From contig NZ_BCRB01000006.1 in the NCBI RefSeq assembly GCF_001552375.1, positions 1 through 64,000 on the forward strand: a DNA stretch of 64,000 nt. Reading direction: 5' to 3'. The notes beneath the pieces were generated by a model. The model was not told the DNA's origin. It did no database searches and saw only the letters and a list, made by a program, of their open reading frames with translations. The DNA comes from Cellulomonas iranensis NBRC 101100 = JCM 18110. GTDB taxonomy: Bacteria > Actinomycetota > Actinomycetes > Actinomycetales > Cellulomonadaceae. A program made the position numbers and the translations under genes. This document shows, piece by piece, positions 35,926 to 43,475 of this stretch (position 1 is its first letter; every line of letters begins with the position of its first letter).

Positions 35926-36926
35926 CCCGTCCGACCCTCACGCAGTCCACCGGCCCCGCGCACACGCGCATCCTCGGACTGGGCGGTGTGCGCGGCGAGC
36001 GCGTCGTGCCCAACGACGAGCTCGTGGGCCCCATCGACTCGTCCGACGAGTGGATCCGCCAGCGCACCGGCATCGTCACGCGTCGTCGCGCCGAGGCGGG
36101 CACCGACGTGCTCGACCTCGCCGAGGGTGCCGCGCGCGCCGCGCTCGAGAACGCCGGGCTCACGGGCGCCGACATCGACGCCGTGATCCTGTCGACCGTC
36201 ACGTACTTCCACCAGACGCCCGCCGGCGCCGCGATCGTCGCGGACCGCATCGGCGCGACGCCCGCCGCGGCGTACGACATCTCGGCCGCGTGCGCGGGCT
36301 ACTGCTACGGCATCGGCCAGGCCGACGCGCTCGTGCGCGCCGGCACGGCACGCAACGTGCTGGTGATCGGCGCCGAGAAGATGAGCGAGTTCGTCGACCC
36401 GACGGACCGCACGATCTCGTTCCTGCTCGGCGACGGGGCCGGCGCCGTCGTCGTCGGCGCGTCCGACACGCCCGGCATCGGCCCGACGATCTGGGGCTCC
36501 GACGGCGGGCAGGCGCAGGCGATCCGCCAGACGCACTCGTGGCTCGCGACGCGCGACGAGGGCGCCGGCTGGCCGACGCTGCGCCAGGAGGGCCAGTCGG
36601 TCTTCAAGTGGGCGGTGTGGCAGATGGCGCCCGTCGCGCAGAAGGCCATGGACGCCGCCGGGATCGCCCCCGAGGACATCGAGGCGTTCATCCCGCACCA
36701 GGCGAACATGCGGATCATCGACCAGATGATCAAGCAGCTCAAGCTGCCCGACTCGGTCGTCGTGGGCCGCGACATCGCCGACACCGGCAACACGTCGGCC
36801 GCGTCGATCCCGCTCGCGGCCGAGCGGCTGCTGCGCGAGGGCCAGGTGCCCTCGGGCGCGCTGGCCCTGCAGATCGGCTTCGGCGCGGGCCTCGTCTACG
36901 CCGCGCAGGTCGTCGTCCTGCCCTGA
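35922..36926 (+). CDS. fabH: 3-oxoacyl-ACP synthase III FabH
   Basis: Condenses acyl-CoA primers with malonyl-ACP to start fatty-acid chains. The 334-aa protein carries the Cys-His-Asn triad: ISAACAGYCYG (Cys), FIPHQANMRI (His) and DTGNTSAAS (Asn). DEWIRQRTGI near the N-terminus is also typical. GTG 35922 overlaps the fabD stop by four bases, with AGGAG about nine bases upstream. Branched primers are likely in this group but cannot be deduced from the sequence. Confidence 0.97.
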   Translation: MTRPTLTQSTGPAHTRILGLGGVRGERVVPNDELVGPIDSSDEWIRQRTGIVTRRRAEAGTDVLDLAEGAARAALENAGLTGADIDAVILSTVTYFHQTPAGAAIVADRIGATPAAAYDISAACAGYCYGIGQADALVRAGTARNVLVIGAEKMSEFVDPTDRTISFLLGDGAGAVVVGASDTPGIGPTIWGSDGGQAQAIRQTHSWLATRDEGAGWPTLRQEGQSVFKWAVWQMAPVAQKAMDAAGIAPEDIEAFIPHQANMRIIDQMIKQLKLPDSVVVGRDIADTGNTSAASIPLAAERLLREGQVPSGALALQIGFGAGLVYAAQVVVLP

Positions 36927-37007
36927 CCCGTGACCCGGGCGGACGGCGCACCGTGCGCCTGTACCGTTCAGCACGTCCCTGCACCACCTGACACGAGGAG
37001 ACCCCCG

Positions 37008-37256
37008 ATGGCGCACAGCGAGCAGGAGATCCTGGCCGGCCTGGCCGAGATCGTCAGCGAGGAGACCGGTCTGCCGACCGACGCCGTCCTGCCCGAGAAG
37101 TCCTTCACCGACGACCTCGACATCGACTCGCTGTCGATGATGACGATCGTCACGCTGGCGGAGGAGAAGTTCGAGGTCCGGATCCCCGACGACGAGGTCA
37201 AGAACCTCGCGACCGTCGGCGACGCCGTGAGCTTCATCGCGAGCGCCCAGGCCTGA
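37008..37256 (+). CDS. acpP: Acyl carrier protein
   Basis: An 82-aa acidic carrier protein. The phosphopantetheine serine lies in DLDIDSLSMMTIV. The helical segments EEKFEVRIPDDEVKNLATVG are typical. ATG 37008 has GAGGAG about eight bases upstream. It is third in the fab operon, shuttling acyl intermediates between FabD, FabH and FabF. Confidence 0.97.
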   Translation: MAHSEQEILAGLAEIVSEETGLPTDAVLPEKSFTDDLDIDSLSMMTIVTLAEEKFEVRIPDDEVKNLATVGDAVSFIASAQA

Positions 37257-37340
37257 GCCTGCGCGCCGCACCTGCGGCCACGGGCGGTGCGCCGGCACCC
37301 CTGCCGTGCGCACCGCCCGACCCACCCGAGGAGAACCCCC

Positions 37341-38585
37341 ATGAGCACCGTCCCCGAGGTCGTCGTCACCGGCCTGGGCGCCACCACGCCGCTCGGCGGT
37401 GACGTCCCCAGCACGTGGCGCGCCGCGCTCGCCGGCGAGTCCGGCGCCCGCCCGTTCGACAACGACTGGGCCGAGCGCTACGAGATCGGCGTGTCGTTCG
37501 GCGCGACCATCAAGGTCACGCCCGACCAGGTGCTCACGCGCCCCGAGATCAAGCGCATGGACCCGTCCGCGCAGTACGCCGTGATCGCGGCGCGCGAGGC
37601 GTGGGCCGACGCGGGCGCCCCCGAGGTCGACGGCGAGCGCCTGGGCGCGGTCGTGTCGTCGGGCATCGGCGGCATCTGGACGACGCTCGACGCGTGGGAC
37701 ACCCTGCGCGAGAAGGGCGGCCGTCGCGTGCTGCCCATGACCGTGCCGATGCTCATGCCGAACTCCCCCGTCGCGTACGTCTCGCTCGAGCTCGGTGCGC
37801 GTGCGGGTGCGCACGCGCTGGTCTCGGCGTGCGCGTCCGGCGCGGAGGCGATCGGCTACGGCGTCGAGATGATCCGCTCGGGCCGCGCCGACGTCGTCGT
37901 CGCCGGTGGCACCGAGGCCACCATCCACCCCATGCCGATCGCCGCGTTCGCGGCGTCGCGCACGCTGTCGTTGCGCAACGACGACCCGACCGGCGCCTCG
38001 CGGCCGTACGACGTCGACCGTGACGGCTTCGTCATCGGCGAGGGTGCGGGCGTGGTGGTGCTGGAGTCGGCCGCGCACGCGGCCGCCCGCGGTGCGCGCG
38101 TGTACGCGCGCATCGGCGGCGTCGGCCTGTCGGCCGACGGCTACCACATCACGTCCCCCGAGCCGTCGGGCGACGGCCAGGTCCGCGCGATGCGCGCGGC
38201 CCTCGCCGACTCGGGCGTCGCCGCGCGCGACGTCGTGCACGTCAACGCGCACGCGACGTCGACGGTCGTCGGCGACCTCATCGAGGCCCGGTCGATCCGC
38301 GGCGTCCTGGGCGACGACGCCGACCACGTGGCGCTCTCGGCCACCAAGTCGATGACGGGTCACCTGCTGGGCGGCGCAGGCGCGCTCGAGACGATCTTCA
38401 CGGTGCTCGCCGTGCACGACCGGCAGGCGCCCCCGACGATCAACGTCGAGAACCCCGACCCCGAGCTCGTGCTCGACCTGGTGCGCGGCACGCCGCGCGC
38501 GCTGCCGGACGGCCCGATCGCGGCCGTCAACAACTCGTTCGGGTTCGGCGGTCACAACGTCGCGCTGGTGGTCACCTCCGCCTGA
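37341..38585 (+). CDS. fabF: 3-oxoacyl-ACP synthase II FabF
   Basis: Elongating beta-ketoacyl synthase. The 414-aa protein has the nucleophile in VSACASGAEAI (Cys) and the two histidines in VNAHATSTVVGD and TGHLLGGAGALE. NNSFGFGGHNVALV is near the end. ATG 37341 has GAGGAGAA upstream. It is last in the fabD-fabH-acpP-fabF operon and is followed by a terminator hairpin. Confidence 0.97.
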   Translation: MSTVPEVVVTGLGATTPLGGDVPSTWRAALAGESGARPFDNDWAERYEIGVSFGATIKVTPDQVLTRPEIKRMDPSAQYAVIAAREAWADAGAPEVDGERLGAVVSSGIGGIWTTLDAWDTLREKGGRRVLPMTVPMLMPNSPVAYVSLELGARAGAHALVSACASGAEAIGYGVEMIRSGRADVVVAGGTEATIHPMPIAAFAASRTLSLRNDDPTGASRPYDVDRDGFVIGEGAGVVVLESAAHAAARGARVYARIGGVGLSADGYHITSPEPSGDGQVRAMRAALADSGVAARDVVHVNAHATSTVVGDLIEARSIRGVLGDDADHVALSATKSMTGHLLGGAGALETIFTVLAVHDRQAPPTINVENPDPELVLDLVRGTPRALPDGPIAAVNNSFGFGGHNVALVVTSA

Positions 38586-38604
38586 CGCCGCATCGCCGCA
38601 CGCT

Positions 38605-38646
38605 CACGTCGCCCCGTCCGCGCCCTGGCGCAGGCGGGGCGACGTG
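38605..38646. terminator. Terminator after fabF
   Basis: CACGTCGCCCCG (38605-38616) pairs perfectly with CGGGGCGACGTG (38635-38646). The loop holds a second small stem (GCGCC/GGCGC). It lies between convergent fabF and DUF3145. Confidence 0.8.
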
Positions 38647-38672
38647 CTCCGGGTGGCACCTCGGCGGTGCGG

Positions 38673-39173
38673 TCAGCCCACGCGGTGCAGCCAGCGCACG
38701 GGCGCGCCCGCGCCCGCGTAGCGGAACGGCTCGAGCTCGTCGTCCCAGGCCTGCCCGAGCGCGAGGTCGAGCTCGGCCCGCAGCCGCTCCGGGTCGCCCG
38801 CGTGCTCGAGGGCCGCGCGGATGCGGTCCTCGGGGACGACGACGTTGCCGTGCACGTCCGTCTGGGCGTGGAAGATGCCGAGCTCGGGCGTGTGGCTCCA
38901 GCGGGAGCCGTCGACGCCGACGCTGGCCTCCTCGGTCACCTCGTACCGGAGGTGGGCCCAGCCGCGCAGCGCGGACGCGAGGCGCGCTCCCGTGCCGGGT
39001 GCGCCCTGCCAGGACAGCTCGGCGCGGTAGAAGCTCGGACCGGCCGGCTGCGCGGTCCAGTCCATGCTGACGCGCACTCCCAGCGCGTTGCCGGCCGCCC
39101 ACTCGACGTGGGGGCACAGCGCACGCGGCGCGGAGTGCACGAAAAGGACACCGCGGGTGACGGCACCGGCCAT
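38673..39173 (-). CDS. DUF3145-family protein
   Basis: A 166-aa protein starting MAGAVTRGVLFVHSAPRALC, with HVEWAAGNALG and a C-terminal LGQAWDDELEPFRYAG. This is the actinobacterial DUF3145 family, commonly beside the fab operon. ATG 39173 is supported by GGAGG seven bases upstream. Cytosolic, no catalytic motif, function unknown; genomic context hints at lipid metabolism. Confidence 0.87.
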   Translation of the reverse strand: MAGAVTRGVLFVHSAPRALCPHVEWAAGNALGVRVSMDWTAQPAGPSFYRAELSWQGAPGTGARLASALRGWAHLRYEVTEEASVGVDGSRWSHTPELGIFHAQTDVHGNVVVPEDRIRAALEHAGDPERLRAELDLALGQAWDDELEPFRYAGAGAPVRWLHRVG

Positions 39174-39316
39174 GTTGTCCTCCCAGTGGGCTCGAGGGTC
39201 GCCTTCCCCAACGACCTCGTACCCCGACAGGAAGCGTCGACGGCACAGCACCACGCACGCGGCGTGCAGGCACAGGATGCCTCATGCGTCCCCGCAGGTC
39301 CAGCGGACGCGCGGGA

Positions 39317-39805
39317 CTAGAGCTGCTCGCGGATCGCGCGCATCGCCTTCTTGCGCACGGACCGCTCGAGGCGGTCGAGGTAGAGCAGCCCGTCGAGGTG
39401 GTCCACCTCGTGCTGGAGGCACCGCGCCATGAGCTCGACGCCCTCGACCACGACCTCCTTGCCGTCGAGGTCGGTGCCGACGACGCGCGCGTACCAGGCG
39501 CGGTGCGTCGGGTACCACAGCCCCGGCACCGAGAGGCAGCCCTCGTCGCCGTCCTGGTACTCGTCCTCCGACAGCTCGACGATCACGGGGTTCAGCACGT
39601 AGCCGATCTCGTCGTCGATGTTCCACGAGAAGGCGCGCAGGCTCACGCCGATCTGGTTGGCCGCGAGCCCGGCGCGACCGTCCTGGTCCACCGTCTCGAG
39701 CAGGTCCTCGACGAGCGAGCGGACGCGGTCGTCGATCGTGGTGACGGGGTCGCACGGGGTGCGCAGGACGGGGTCGCCGACGGTGCGGATCTCACGCAGG
39801 GCCAT
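39317..39805 (-). CDS. def: Peptide deformylase
   Basis: Metallo-hydrolase removing formyl groups from nascent peptides. The 162-aa protein shows all three motifs: GLAANQIG (about 46-53), EGCLSVPG (Cys metal ligand) and QHEVDHLDG (two His ligands and the catalytic Glu). ATG 39805 has AAAGGA nine bases upstream. It works before methionine aminopeptidase (17.6 kb). Confidence 0.97.
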   Translation of the reverse strand: MALREIRTVGDPVLRTPCDPVTTIDDRVRSLVEDLLETVDQDGRAGLAANQIGVSLRAFSWNIDDEIGYVLNPVIVELSEDEYQDGDEGCLSVPGLWYPTHRAWYARVVGTDLDGKEVVVEGVELMARCLQHEVDHLDGLLYLDRLERSVRKKAMRAIREQL

Positions 39806-39890
39806 GACCCGATCCTTTCACGTCGCGCGGGCACGAGGCGCCACGCAGCGGCTCTCGCGGCGCGGTGCGCACGAGGCGCTGGACACAGCA

Positions 39891-39925
39891 CGACGCCGGT
39901 GGTGACCAGGTCACCACCGGCGTCG
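39891..39925. terminator. Terminator downstream of bldC
   Basis: A near-continuous inverted repeat with 17-base arms (39891-39907 and 39909-39925), probably folding as a 15-bp stem with a small loop. It lies between bldC and def, both on the minus strand. Confidence 0.8.
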
Positions 39926-39961
39926 GGACGTGCGGTGCGTCGTCGTCGGACGACGCGGGGG

Positions 39962-40186
39962 TCACTCCCCGGCGCGCTGCTGCGGGACGCCCGTGAGGAG
40001 CTGACGCACCTCGGCCTCGTGGAAGCGGCGGTGCCCGCCCAGCGTGCGGACGGCGGAGAGCTTGCCGGCCTGCGCCCAGCGCGTCACCGTCTTGGGGTCG
40101 ACGCGGAACAGGACCGCGACCTCACCCGGCGTGAGCAGCGCGCCCTGCGTGAGGGGGGCGTCGGTGGCAGGCGTCTGAACAGCCAT
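39962..40186 (-). CDS. bldC: BldC-family MerR-like DNA-binding protein
   Basis: A 74-aa protein that is essentially one winged helix-turn-helix: LLTPGEVAVLFRVDPKTVTR, WAQAGKLSAVRTLGGHRRFH, EAEVRQLL. This matches actinobacterial BldC, a small regulator that binds DNA as head-to-tail oligomers and controls development in Streptomyces. ATG 40186 has AAGGAG about eight bases upstream. In this non-sporulating-type genome its targets are unknown. Confidence 0.92.
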   Translation of the reverse strand: MAVQTPATDAPLTQGALLTPGEVAVLFRVDPKTVTRWAQAGKLSAVRTLGGHRRFHEAEVRQLLTGVPQQRAGE

Positions 40187-40291
40187 GGGTGGTGCTCCTT
40201 CGTCGTTCGGTAGCTCGGCTGACCCCGTGGGCCCCGTGGCTTTGCGTCCCCACCTTGCGGCGGGTTTGCCGTTTGTCGCTGACGAAGGACG

Positions 40292-40320
40292 ACTATGCCC
40301 GAAACTGGACAAGCGTGCAA
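40292..40320 (-). promoter_or_regulatory. Candidate sigma-A promoter of bldC
   Basis: On the minus strand TTGCAC (40320-40315), a 17-base spacer, then CATAGT (40297-40292), about 105 bp before the bldC start. The A/T-richer surroundings stand out locally. Confidence 0.4.
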
Positions 40321-40361
40321 GAACCGGAGCCCGCCGGATCTGTCCCGGAGCGGGTGAAACG

Positions 40362-41144
40362 TCACAGGCGGCCGAAGCGGGCCCTGACCGCGCAGTAACC
40401 ACCGAACGCGACGAGCCCCAGCGCGACCAGGACCAGCAGCACCGGACCTGCCGGGGCCTCACGCAGCGCCTGCAGCGCACCGTCGAGCCCGGACGCCTCG
40501 TCGGGGTTCGCGTGGAGCGCCGCCACGACGAACAGCACCCCGACGACGCCGAGCGCCACACCCTTGGCCGCGTAGCCCACGACCCCCGCGGTCCGTGCCA
40601 CGCGTCCGGTCGTGCCGCTCGGCAGCCGCTGCAGGTCCTCGAGGAACTTCTTCGCCAGACCCTTGTAGACGTGGTACGCGCCGACCACGACGACGGCGAC
40701 GCCGACCGCGCCGACCAGCACACGCCCCGCGGGCGCCTGCATGAGCTGACCGGTCATGCTCGTGGTCTGGCCGCTGCTCGAGGAACCGCCACCCTGCACC
40801 ACCGAGAACGCCGTGCCCGCGAGCACGAGGTACACGACGGCCTTCGCCCCGCACTTCACGCGGTCGGACGTCTCCCCCGCCGCCCCGCTCAGCGCCGCCG
40901 CAGCCTGCCACGCGCCCAGCGCGACGAACGCCACGACCGACACCCACAGCACGAGCGCCCCGAACGACGTCTGCGCGATCTGCTGGAACGCCCCCGACTG
41001 GTCGGCGCTGCCCTCGCCCGAGCCGAGCGCGAGCTGCAGCGCCAGCACCCCGATGAGGACGTGCACCAGACCGCTCGCCGCGTACCCCGCGCGCGCACCG
41101 ACCTCCCACGCGTGCTGACCCGACCTCGCCGCGACCGTGGACAT
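40362..41144 (-). CDS. DUF1206-family membrane protein
   Basis: A 260-aa protein with about six helices arranged as three repeats of a two-helix unit. Each repeat begins with an R/K-G-[YV] type motif: ARAGYAASGLVHVLIGVLAL, KCGAKAVVYLVLAGTAFSVV and RTAGVVGYAAKGVALGVVGV. This internal triplication is diagnostic of DUF1206. A GGGAGG lies shortly before the start. Function unknown. Confidence 0.9.
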   Translation of the reverse strand: MSTVAARSGQHAWEVGARAGYAASGLVHVLIGVLALQLALGSGEGSADQSGAFQQIAQTSFGALVLWVSVVAFVALGAWQAAAALSGAAGETSDRVKCGAKAVVYLVLAGTAFSVVQGGGSSSSGQTTSMTGQLMQAPAGRVLVGAVGVAVVVVGAYHVYKGLAKKFLEDLQRLPSGTTGRVARTAGVVGYAAKGVALGVVGVLFVVAALHANPDEASGLDGALQALREAPAGPVLLVLVALGLVAFGGYCAVRARFGRL

Positions 41145-41286
41145 GCGACCTCCCTCGCTGCGGGCTCCCCCACCCGTGCCGGCCCGCGCCGGACGCCCGC
41201 GGCGATGCTCGCAGCGGTCGGCCCGCTCCGCGACCGGAACGCCGCGAACCGGGCGCGAGCGCTCCCCTCGGTAGGCTGCCGCCTGC

Positions 41287-41360
41287 GGGCCAGTAGCTCA
41301 GTCGGTCAGAGCAGCGGACTCATAATCCGTCGGTCGTGGGTTCAAGCCCCACCTGGCCCA
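41287..41360 (+). tRNA. tRNA-Met (anticodon CAT)
   Basis: Acceptor GGGCCAG/CTGGCCC, anticodon loop CTCATAA with CAT at 41321-41323, T loop GGTTCAAGC. CCA is not fully encoded (ACCG). Elongator Met is the best reading; a lysidine-modified Ile tRNA is less likely but not excluded. TAGGCT at 41272-41277 is a probable -10. Its 3' half is the attachment site of the adjoining island. Confidence 0.92.
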
Positions 41361-41363
41361 CCG
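41325..41363 (+). other. attL of the genomic island (tRNA-Met 3' half)
   Basis: Bases 41325-41351 are identical to 47392-47418 (27 nt). Two of the next three bases differ, then nine identical bases follow (41355-41363 and 47422-47430). This is the classic footprint of a tyrosine integrase using a tRNA 3' end. Confidence 0.8.
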
Positions 41364-41370
41364 CGCTGAC
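41355..41370 (+). repeat. Target-site duplication, left copy
   Basis: GGCCCACCGCGCTGAC directly abuts the IS left end and is repeated exactly at 42710-42725. It includes the last six bases of tRNA-Met. Confidence 0.8.
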
Positions 41371-42709
41371 TGTGTTGTTCCGGCTGATGCTGGACGTTGG
41401 ATGTTCGGCTGAGGGTTGACGGGGTTCCGGTTGAGGGTTGACACCGGTTCCGGTTGATCCTTGACGCTCTTCCATGAGGGAGATGAGCGTGGCCGAGCAG
41501 CGGTACAAGGCGGTGTCGGCTGTCATCGCGGATGGTCGGACGATCACCGAGGTCGCAGCGTCATGGGGCATCTCGCGCCAGACGTTGCATGTGTGGCTGG
41601 CCCGGTACGAGGCCGGAGGGCTCGAGGCGTTGGTCGACCGGTCGCACCGGCCGGTGTCCTGCCCGCACCAGATGGATCCCGACGACGAGGTCGCGGTGCT
41701 GGAGATGCGACGCACTCACCCGGGGTGGGGTCCGGTGCGGATCGTTCACGAGCTGGCCCGGCGCGACATCGTGGTCTCACGCTCGGGGGTCTACCGGGCG
41801 CTGCGCCGCGCTGAGCTCATCGTGACCGGTGGGCGACGTCGGCGTGATGAGCACTGGCGTCGCTGGGAGCGCGGTCGGGCGATGGAGCTGTGGCAGATGG
41901 ACGTGGTCGCCGGGGTGGTGCTCGTGAACGGGACCTCGACGAAGTGCCTGACCGGGATTGACGACCACTCCCGGTTCTGCGTGTGCGCGAGGTTGATGCC
42001 AGCTGAGCGCACCCGGTTCGTCTGCGAGGGGCTGAGCGACGCGTTGGACCAGCACGGCGTCCCCGAACAGATCCTGACCGACAACGGCAAGGTGTTCACC
42101 GGCCGCTTCAACCATCCGCCGGTCGAGGTGCTCTTCGACGCGATCTGCCGGCGTAACGGCATCGAGCACCTGCTGACCCAGCCCCGATCACCGACCACCA
42201 CCGGGAAGATCGAACGGTTCCACCGCACTCTGCGCACGGAGTTCGGCACTTCTCGGCAGTTCGCGACCTTCGCCGAGGCCCAGGACGCACTCGATCGGTG
42301 GGTTGCCTTCTACAACACCGACCGGCCGCACCAGGCCATCGCCATGGCGACCCCCGCAGCAAGGTTCGCCGGCGCGGCCCACCGTGAGCGAGCCCCCGAG
42401 CCCGACCGCACCGGACCGCAGTGGGTCGCCCGCAAGGTCTCTACCGTCGGCGTCGTCTGCGTGTCATGGCAGCAGGTCTCGGTCGGGGTCCACCGCGCAG
42501 GCGAGCGCTGCGATGTCCTGGTCGGTCCGGACACCTTGCAGTTCTGGGTCGGCAACGAGCTGCTGCGCACTGTCCAGCGCACCAGCACCGGTCCCGTCCG
42601 CAACAAGCGAGCCCTGGGAGGTGCACTGACCAAGACCCGACGAGCACACTGACGACAACGTCAAGGATCAACCGAACCCGAACCGTCAAGCATCACCCGG
42701 AACCCAACA
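41371..42709 (+). mobile_element. IS481-family insertion sequence
   Basis: 1339 bp with imperfect terminal inverted repeats (37 of the outer 51 bases match without gaps; both ends start TGT and share TTCCGG, TGATGC and GACG blocks). It encodes one DDE transposase and is flanked by a 16-bp direct repeat. The left end additionally holds four iterations of a TTCCGG-type motif (starting 41378, 41404, 41425, 41448) and the right end two, probably transposase-binding sites. Intact and possibly active. Confidence 0.85.
41474..42652 (+). CDS. IS481-family transposase (DDE integrase fold)
   Basis: A 392-aa transposase. The N-terminal HTH is ITEVAASWGISRQTLHVWLA, with a second HTH-like region near GPVRIVHELARRD. 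The rve-type catalytic core has Asp in LWQMDVVAG, Asp in ILTDNGKVF and Glu in GKIERFHRTLR. The C-terminal region is VARKVSTVGVVCVSWQQVSV, as in actinobacterial IS481 members. Alternative in-frame starts at 41483 and 41489 have a GAGGGAG site nearby. All catalytic residues are intact. Confidence 0.93.
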   Translation: MREMSVAEQRYKAVSAVIADGRTITEVAASWGISRQTLHVWLARYEAGGLEALVDRSHRPVSCPHQMDPDDEVAVLEMRRTHPGWGPVRIVHELARRDIVVSRSGVYRALRRAELIVTGGRRRRDEHWRRWERGRAMELWQMDVVAGVVLVNGTSTKCLTGIDDHSRFCVCARLMPAERTRFVCEGLSDALDQHGVPEQILTDNGKVFTGRFNHPPVEVLFDAICRRNGIEHLLTQPRSPTTTGKIERFHRTLRTEFGTSRQFATFAEAQDALDRWVAFYNTDRPHQAIAMATPAARFAGAAHRERAPEPDRTGPQWVARKVSTVGVVCVSWQQVSVGVHRAGERCDVLVGPDTLQFWVGNELLRTVQRTSTGPVRNKRALGGALTKTRRAH

Positions 42710-42725
42710 GGCCCACCGCGCTGAC
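42710..42725 (+). repeat. Target-site duplication, right copy
   Basis: Exact copy of 41355-41370 immediately after the IS right end (CAACA). Confidence 0.8.
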
Positions 42726-42785
42726 CTGCACGTTCGCACGCCGCCACCGGATTCGCGGGCGCCTCGTGCAGCAAAACGTGCAGCA
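42726..42785. repeat. Integrase arm-type repeats near attL
   Basis: CTGCACG (42726-42732, inverted) and two direct CGTGCAGCA copies (42765-42773 and 42777-42785). The same words appear near attR (47235-47254 and 47326-47332), as expected for integrase arm sites split to both ends on integration. Confidence 0.55.
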
Positions 42786-42832
42786 GCGGAAGCCCCTCAG
42801 GTCGGTGAACCCACGCGCCGATGTCCCAGGTC

Positions 42833-43024
42833 ATGAGCGACTCCCCGCGCACGAAGGCCGACCGGTCCATGCCCGTTCCGCTGGGCGTCGGCATCGCACT
42901 GGTGCTCGTTGGCGCACTCGTCGGACCCGGGCCGCTGCGCCTCGTCGGGTCCGTCGGCGGCGTGCTCGCGATCGCCTACGGCGTCGGTCAGCACCTGCGC
43001 CAGACGCGCGACCCCGAGGCCTGA
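42833..43024 (+). CDS. Small membrane protein, hypothetical
   Basis: About 63 aa from ATG 42833 (or 67 from the in-frame ATG at 42821). After a basic start there is a hydrophobic hairpin (PLGVGIALVLVGALVGPGPL and LVGSVGGVLAIAYGVG) and a polar tail. Two short membrane segments are likely. No known family is recognised and no strong ribosome site is seen. It is the first gene inside the island after the IS. Confidence 0.45.
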   Translation: MSDSPRTKADRSMPVPLGVGIALVLVGALVGPGPLRLVGSVGGVLAIAYGVGQHLRQTRDPEA

Positions 43025-43386
43025 CGCACAACCTCAGGGGTGTGTGCGTCGTCGAACGGACCCTTTGCGCCGCGTAACGCGCTCGGTGGGCACCCAAGCG
43101 AGCCACGGGCCACGCCCGGGGACGTCCTGCCGAATGCACACCGCACCGCGCGCAGTCGCGAGGACGTGCACCTCGAGCACTCACGCGCGCCGTCCCAGAG
43201 CTCGACGTCCGCGAGCGCTGGTACCGGCGGGTCGACGACATGCCGGGGGCCGGCGGGCTCGCCGTGATTGACGGCCCAGCGGCAGCAGTCCGGGTGGCCG
43301 GGTGGGATGCGCACGAGGACCACGGTCGCGCCGGGGTGCGACAGGCACGCCAGCGCCCTCGTCGGGTGGAGTCCGCTGATCCGCAT
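42988..43386 (-). CDS. Possible decayed ORF in a 364-bp gap
   Basis: Between 43025 and 43388 no gene is convincing. The best candidate is a 132-codon minus-strand frame (MRISGLHPTRALACLSHPGA...). Its first 75 codons, as far as ELWDGARE, show the strong G/C third-position bias of real genes, then the bias fades. It could be the remnant of an island gene. No domain recognised. Confidence 0.25.
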   Translation of the reverse strand: MRISGLHPTRALACLSHPGATVVLVRIPPGHPDCCRWAVNHGEPAGPRHVVDPPVPALADVELWDGARECSRCTSSRLRAVRCAFGRTSPGVARGSLGCPPSALRGAKGPFDDAHTPEVVRQASGSRVWRRC

Positions 43387-43475
43387 GGGTGGACCTGCGC
43401 CCGATCGTCAGGCAGGCGCATGACCAGCCGCTACGGTTCTCGGCGTCCGTTTTGCTCTGTTTGCAGGGGGTGCTG

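Noticed and set aside
41320-41715. Minus-strand ORF ending in VGLEPTTDGL
   Set aside because: The tail is the antisense of tRNA-Met and the rest is antisense to the IS terminus and transposase; a well-known type of spurious protein.
42821-43421. Other overlapping minus- and plus-strand frames in the gap before the protease gene
   Set aside because: No consistent third-position bias, domain or ribosome site; only one weak candidate was kept at low confidence.
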